The notes beneath the pieces are model-generated. The model was not told the DNA's origin and ran no database searches. It saw only the letters and a list, made by a program, of their open reading frames with translations. This document shows positions 59,329 to 64,000 of a DNA stretch of 64,000 nt, piece after piece. The position numbers and the translations under genes were made by a program. Each line of letters starts with the position of its first letter. The first letter of the stretch is position 1. This DNA is from Echinarachnius parma (Eukaryota; Echinodermata; Echinoidea; Clypeasteroida; Echinarachniidae): positions 1 through 64,000 of the forward strand of contig JBAMJV010004361.1 in the NCBI GenBank assembly GCA_037951105.1, read 5' to 3'.

Positions 59329-59395
59329 ACTTTGCCACCTACAGGCAAACATTAGAAGCGAGCAGGCTCCAACAGATCAGGACTGTAAAACAAGA

Positions 59396-59638
59396 CTCCA
59401 CACTAAATTCTACTGGCCCGTTCGGGCAAGTAAACTCATAACTTTTCAAATTGTATTTGCCCAAACAAAATATGTTCTTACCCTGCTTACTTGTAAATGA
59501 GATTTACACATAAGGAATTACATTATTCTCTCGTAGTTGACAAAAATTACTTGCCCAACAAAACTTAGCCATTTATAAAATTTGACTTGCCCGACATCAG
59601 TTTTTACTTACCCCGGGTTAGTGCTAGTATCCCTGCAT
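59396..59638. repeat. 'GGGCAAG' dispersed repeat, copy 2
   Basis: TACTGGCCCGTTCGGGCAAG at the left and GTGCTAGTATCCCTGC at the right, with TTCTCTCGTAGTTGA and TTGACTTGCCCGACAT inside, matching the order at 53,985-54,258. Confidence 0.65.
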
Positions 59639-59789
59639 AAAACCATAACTTGTTTGCCTGCTACTACTTGCGTTGCAACCGCAATGCATGACTCTGTACG
59701 AGACATGTTATTGGAATGCTAAAATGGAGGTCGCCTAGCTCCCCAACCACTATGGTACAGGTACATGTGAATGTCACTAATGGTATGAT

Positions 59790-59922
59790 GCAGTGGAACC
59801 ACGTTATAAAGAGCTATGATATAACAAAACCCACTTATAATGAGGTCATTTTCTGTTTTATCCCGATTGAACAAGGAAAATGTCATGGTCAGAAGCTCCT
59901 CAATATAATGTGGTTCCACTGT
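59790..59922. mobile_element. 'CAGTGGAACC' miniature element
   Basis: Left GCAGTGGAACCACGTTATAA, right AATATAATGTGGTTCCACTG. About 133 bp. The two overlapping open frames here are translations of this element. Confidence 0.72.
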
Positions 59923-59956
59923 AATATCTTTGCCCAACTGAGCCCCTGATTGTAAT

Positions 59957-60170
59957 ATGTGACCACTCACCAGCTATAGCAGAACCCTGCACTTGTCGGT
60001 AAACATCAAAATGTAGATTTTCATACCATTAGAAAGGCCTCATCACAAGCTTTCATTTCATACTTTGTTCTAACAAATTGGTCAATAATTGGCGAAGATA
60101 TGAGTGTTTCAATTTCACAATCATGAGTGCAGGTGCAGGGTGCAGGGTTTTGCTATAGCCGGTCACATAT
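59957..60170. mobile_element. 'ATATGTGACCGGC' miniature inverted-repeat element
   Basis: Left ATATGTGACCACTCACCAGC, right TTGCTATAGCCGGTCACATA. The right arm has an AGGTGCAGGGTGCAGGG slippage. About 214 bp. Confidence 0.75.
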
Positions 60171-60328
60171 GGTCTGTCACTGCCTATATTACGGTGACTA
60201 CCAAATATGATACCTGCAGAGAAAAAATAATGCTATTGAACCTGTCTATAGATAGAGTTCACCTGTATACAGTGTCCACTAGTCTTGTTTCCCTACGGGG
60301 ATCACTATACACAGGTTTGTCTGCATTT
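60171..60328. repeat. 'GGTTTGACTGTA' family repeat
   Basis: Follows the preceding element directly. Contains CCTGCAGAGAAAAAATAATG, GAACCTGTCTATAG and CACTATACACAGGTTTGTCT. Confidence 0.55.
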
Positions 60329-60497
60329 AAAAATATTTTATAACATATTTTAAGCAAAGGTCCTCCATGTTTTCTGTCCTCACCTCCGTAGATACTGGCA
60401 CGATGCAAAGAGTACAGGTCATTGCACTTATTACAGTCTTTTTTTTTCTTTCCTTCAAATGATTTTCAAATTTTCTCAGACGTTGGCCTGGACTGGA

Positions 60498-60533
60498 TCA
60501 CAAGACCATTCCTCCACCAGAGTACTCCACCCT
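60498..60533 (-). CDS. EMC4: EMC4 last exon (36 nt)
   Basis: [11 protein letters not shown] and TGA. Acceptor TTTGCAG|AGGG. It is found only by family knowledge, since it is far too short to stand out as an open frame. Confidence 0.92.
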   Translation of the reverse strand, partial: RVEYSGGGMVL

Positions 60534-62812
60534 CTGCAAAAAGATGAGATGAGAAATTACAATGCAATATGATGATAAATAGAATGCAATGATTATGACT
60601 TTACTTTGATAAGGGGGGGGGGATACAACAACCAAAGAGTTGCAGCTAACCTGCTTATAAAGAGCTTTGAGCCTCTTATAACTAGGTTTTCTTTAACCCT
60701 TATATAACAAGGTGATTTCATGATCCCAAGGACCTCATTATAATGTGGTTCCACTGTAGCAACGTGATCATAGATAATAATAAAATGCATACACTGACAC
60801 TCAGGAGAAAATGAGCAATATCAGCAAAATCATATTCAGAACAAACTCATTCTAGGGTGTCATATGATATAGACTTTGTATCAACTAGAATACACATATT
60901 TATACAAATCTGTACGATATCAGAATGAAAATGAAATGTATATAATTTTACATCATTAAGGAGAGCTTATCAAGAATGAATTTGATGGAACATTTTGGAT
61001 ATGTACAACAACCCTACTCAATTATATCAGGCATGATATATGATTGAAACAAAATTACAATTTTAAATATTGTTAGTAATGCATGAGCATGAAAATGAAC
61101 AGTGGACTAACCCTAGAACTTTTGGGGGGTAAAAGTGGCCACAAAATGTGTATTGACATAGCATAGAGAATTAGAGACATGCCTTCAAACACTGTGCCTA
61201 GGCTGCTAACTTAATAGTACTGGTCAGGGGCCTTCAGAGTTCTGTTTGTGCTATCACTTTCTTGCCTGAAAGATTAAAAGACCTTATTCAAGATATCTTA
61301 ATTCAGGTCTTGTGATTTGGGCTTCGGGCTAGCAAATTTTGTCTCTACAAACTACAAAGTCTCTACTTTATTTGCCCAATTGGTCCACTAGGAAAAACAA
61401 CACAACTTCTAGCATATGCTCACCTGTTGTGGTTCTAAGAAAGACAGCCAGTCGGATGAATGCGTGGGGAGTAGTCCCATCGATGAGCATTTATACAGGG
61501 CAAGGGCTATACCAAGCAGGTTGGCTACGAAGTACACCAATTTCTGAATCAAGGCCTGTGGACTGCCTTCCAGCATTTTATAGGCTGTGATAAAAAAAAT
61601 ACAACAAATGTAAAATTAATGATATGGTAGCGGGAATTCAAATCATGAGACGAGATTATATTTCATTTTCACCAACAACCAAGTTTTATCTCTGCTCACT
61701 TCAGAGTTGAGATATATGATATTGGGCCTTACTAGTCTGACAATTGTGATTTAATCACAAAACCAGTCTTTGAATAAATTCTATCATGGGATAAGGCTTT
61801 AAAATTCTTTCTCGTAAGATTACCAATTTGTATAGATCTCTACTTACTTGTTTTGAGTGCCTGGATGGGTCACCATAGCATTGAGCAAACAATCATGTAT
61901 ATTTCAGAGATCAGATCTGATAAAAGATCTGATTTAAAAAAAAAAAAAAAAAAAAACAATTATAATAATTTCCAAATCATACAGATCTCTACTCACTTGT
62001 TTTGAGTGACATGAGTGCCTGGATGGGTCGCCATAGCATCATGCCTACCATCATGATGGGGAAGATGGAGATGGAGTTGCCAGCCATGTACATGAGGAAC
62101 AGGTTCATGGGCAGTTGCTTCATTGGAGCCAGGGCTATGTCCCAACATTTCTGAAGGGAAAAAGAACATAAACGTATGTGTAAAACTTTATTTTAATGGC
62201 TGAAAATTGTGTTGTATCATTGAAAACTGAAAGTTAATAATACTATGCTACTTCCAGCTGTACCTCAATAAATATTAATCAAATCGTTTTCTTTTTAAAA
62301 TGATGGGCTTTTTCCGATCCTTTTCGTTGTTTCTCACAACAAAATTACTTTTCAAGCACCCCATTTCACCCAACAATGAGGAATATGGAGTAAGAGTTTC
62401 CTGCCATGTACATGAGGATTAGGTTCATGGGGAGTTGCTTCATAATTATCAACTCATGAAGCTAAAGATGGAGATGCAGTTACCACTCATGTACATCAGG
62501 AATACTTTCATGTGGAGTTGAGCTGAGTGGGGCTATAGCCTATATAGAGCTTTTCCTGCATTTCTGCTAGCGAAAGAAACATTATCGATGGAGTTGGCAC
62601 AATATCTAAGCAAGGCAGATAATTAGTTCTAGTAATGAGGCTAACACTGAGAATACAAACATTTTAAATGCCAGCAATTTGTCAGATAGCTTACCTTAAC
62701 AATAAGACTTGAGTCGTTGTCATGTGACGAAAGGTCTGGCAGGGAGCGTTCTATGTATCCTATGGGAGCCGGAAGGTCTGCAATGGGCTGCAACTGCCTC
62801 TCACTTCTAGGC
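60498..62812 (-). CDS. EMC4: EMC4, ER membrane complex subunit 4 (5' exon missing)
   Basis: Exons, 5' to 3': 62,812-62,695; 62,150-61,997; 61,584-61,424; 60,533-60,498, ending TGA. 156 residues are recovered; human EMC4 has 183, so about 25-30 N-terminal residues lie in an exon I cannot find, probably beyond 64,000. EMC4 is a membrane subunit of the EMC, which inserts tail-anchored and multi-pass proteins into the ER membrane. Matches to human: [90 protein letters not shown] and the C-terminal [10 protein letters not shown]. Hydrophobic membrane stretches are [20 protein letters not shown] and [14 protein letters not shown]. All junctions are GT-AG with consistent phase. Confidence 0.95.
60640..60761. 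mobile_element. 'CAGTGGAACC' miniature element, diverged left end
   Basis: The right end ATTATAATGTGGTTCCACTG is intact, and the left end (GAGTTGCAGCTAACCTGCTT) is diverged. GGTCCTTGGGATCA-complement phrases match the 46,651 copy. Lies in the last EMC4 intron. Confidence 0.6.
61424..61584 (-). CDS. EMC4: EMC4 third recovered exon
   Basis: Begins (A)CC TAT AAA ATG and ends LEPQQ before CAACAG|GTGAGC. Holds the second hydrophobic region and the [11 protein letters not shown] motif. Confidence 0.95.
61838..61905 (-). pseudogene. Partial decayed copy of EMC4 second recovered exon
   Basis: TACTTACTTGTTTTGAGTGC followed by CTGGATGGGTCACCATAGCA repeats the donor end of exon 61,997-62,150 (CTCACTTGTTTTGAGTG, CTGGATGGGTCGCCATAGCA). 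The next bases diverge, leaving only about 60 bp of similarity. Confidence 0.7.
61997..62150 (-). CDS. EMC4: EMC4 second recovered exon
   Basis: 51 codons plus one base. Acceptor CTTCAG|AAATG, donor AACAA|GTGAGT. The most conserved part of the protein, including the first membrane region. Confidence 0.95.
62395..62565 (-). pseudogene. Two decayed partial copies of EMC4 second recovered exon
   Basis: GCCATGTACATGAGGATTAG and GGTTCATGGGGAGTTGCTTC (62,400-62,442) match the exon's GCCATGTACATGAGGAACAG and GGTTCATGGGCAGTTGCTTC. A second copy (62,464-62,565) runs from AGATGGAGATGCAGTTACCA through ATGTACATCAGGAA and GAGTTGAGCTGAGTGGGGCT to TGCATTTCTG. Neither keeps a continuous reading frame. Confidence 0.75.
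62695..62812 (-). CDS. EMC4: EMC4 first recovered exon
   Basis: Encodes [20 protein letters not shown] and [19 protein letters not shown], aligning with the human [20 protein letters not shown] segment. Acceptor ATACAG|GCC, donor TTAAG|GTAAGC. Two bases are carried in from the missing exon. A decayed copy lies just upstream. Confidence 0.92.
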
Positions 62813-62862
62813 CTGTATGAAATGAATTTAGAGATATTGGCCCAAATACACATCAGTAAAAC

Positions 62863-62992
62863 CTTAACAACAAGACTTGAGTCACTGTCATGTGACATGA
62901 AGTCTGGCAGGAGCGCTGTACATGTATCCTATCAGAGCCTGGAGGTCAGCAATGCTAATGTGCTGTAACTTAACTGCCACTCACTTCTAGGC
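62863..62992 (-). pseudogene. Decayed copy of EMC4 first recovered exon
   Basis: About 50 bp upstream of the true exon. It keeps the acceptor TTACAG|GCCTAGAAGTGAG, the GACAGTGACTCAAGTCTTGT segment and GTTAAG|GT, but the middle has indels and stops and the donor reads GTTTTA. A further trace, ACATTGGCCCAAATTCTCAA, occurs at 63,052, matching ATATTGGCCCAAATACACAT at 62,834. Confidence 0.8.
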
Positions 62993-63502
62993 CTGTAAGT
63001 GTATGGAGACCAGAGTATGAAAAGCAACAAAGTTATATCTAGTCTTGAAGACATTGGCCCAAATTCTCAATCAGTGGTACATCTTTAGAGCAGGATCAAT
63101 GCACATCTACTAAGTAAATATGGTCCAGTCAGCTGGAGTCGGTAATTATTATCAAAGTATATGAATTGTGGATCACATAAACGAAAGTTTTTTTGCATTT
63201 GCTGGTAAATGGAGGGAGAAATCTGCCGACAAAAAATTGTTCGTGTTGGATAGTGCAGCAGACAGAAGCGGTTGATCTCCGCACAATGCTATTGTAATGT
63301 AGCTATGTGTGGATCAATGGGACATACATAAACGGTTTAACCATGGATTCCTGAGGACTAGTGCAACTAGCCTCAGGGCCCATGGCCATGCCTGCAGGGG
63401 TGACCAGAGGCCAGAGCTAGAGGCCACCATCAACACTAACCTTTACTAGTTCACAGTCATTGCCATCATTTTCTAACAATAACATACATAGGAGGTACAC
63501 AG
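62993..63502. other. EMC4 upstream intron, nothing else seen
   Basis: Should be intronic if the EMC4 first exon is beyond the window. No exon starting with an EMC4-like basic/aromatic N-terminus is visible. Confidence 0.45.
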
Positions 63503-63970
63503 CTAGATCAACAAATCTATCGTTTTCATGGCCTCTTTTACATTTAATTGCAGTCTTTTTACTGGCTTTTAAAATTTTCTTTCGCTGCATGTGATCGCGC
63601 TGATGGACAAAGCGAACGAAAATTTAAAAATCGCGCAGCGGACGCAAGAAAGCTTCGAAGAAAGCTTGGACAAATAGCTGGAAATATAAACTTTTAGAGT
63701 TCAGACATGAATTGGAGACCATAGAATCGGTACGTTTATTTATTGATGAGGGTCTGTATACATTGTCAAAATCTTTGTTATAACTATAGTATAAGACCAC
63801 TGCAGGGATGTCTTATATTTATAACTGGTTCGCCGACCTGTCCGTAATTCACCGTTGGAGGGTAGGCCCCCCCGCACATTCCGCGTCAATAATCGTTAGA
63901 ATGGCCGACAGTAAAAAGACTACAATTAAATGTAAAAGAGGCCATGAAAATGATAGATTTGTCAATCTAG
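63503..63970. mobile_element. Foldback element with ~65-bp arms
   Basis: Left CTAGATCAACAAATCTATCG..TTCATGGCCTCTTTTACATT and on to CAGTCTTTTTACTG. The right arm (63,904-63,970) is its complement, ending GATAGATTTGTCAATCTAG. The 60-codon plus-strand open frame inside it is repeat sequence. Confidence 0.7.
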
Positions 63971-64000
63971 TACACTGCCCTCTTTTTTAATAAATTAACG

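Noticed and set aside
63590..63990. EMC4 first exon
   Set aside because: The expected basic/aromatic N-terminus followed by a donor in the right phase was not found on the minus strand. The 60-codon plus-strand frame is part of a foldback element.
1..64000. Bacterial or phage content, CRISPR arrays, rRNA genes, or old viral insertions
   Set aside because: No operon-like dense coding, no regularly spaced repeats with unique spacers, no rRNA-like conserved stretches, and no reverse transcriptase or capsid-like reading frames were seen.

Overview
This is eukaryotic, intron-rich, AT-rich nuclear DNA from an animal. The coding content consists of short GT-AG exons on the minus strand. It is surrounded by dense miniature inverted-repeat elements, foldback elements, few-copy tandem repeats, microsatellites and many long poly(dG)/poly(dC) runs. 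I read it as a marine invertebrate, most likely an invertebrate deuterostome such as an echinoderm. That placement is an inference from gene content and repeat style; no marker in the window fixes the taxon.

Layout. Positions 1 to about 30,200 hold no gene I can support. The stretch consists of six or more degenerate tandem-repeat patches (2.4-6.1 kb, 11.2-12.2 kb, 19.5-21.6 kb), foldback elements and copies of a TTAA-flanked miniature element. Positions 30,231-42,917 carry a complete NCOA5-like gene on the minus strand. It has ten coding exons encoding about 949 residues: an N-terminal RRM, an Arg/Asp-rich repeat block, an anticodon-binding-like domain, an LXXLL box and a Q/M/P-rich tail. 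A likely non-coding first exon lies near 45,596.

Positions 45,782-51,064 are a decayed P-superfamily DNA transposon. It has perfect 36-bp terminal inverted repeats, a perfect 8-bp target duplication, and a broken THAP-domain transposase gene on the minus strand. It sits immediately upstream of the putative NCOA5 promoter and beside a TTAA-type miniature element. After a repeat-filled stretch (51,073-55,360) come two more minus-strand genes: NOP10 (55,361-56,853, complete, 64 residues, the H/ACA snoRNP core protein) and EMC4 (60,498-62,812, first exon not found, ER membrane complex subunit 4).

The three host genes are unrelated in function: a nuclear transcription/RNA-binding coregulator, a nucleolar snoRNP protein and an ER membrane protein biogenesis factor. 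As I recall the human map, NOP10 and EMC4 lie close together on chromosome 15, so their proximity here may be old linkage. All three genes show the same unusual texture. Pieces of their exons, or the splice site beside an exon, have been tandemly copied locally and the copies have decayed.
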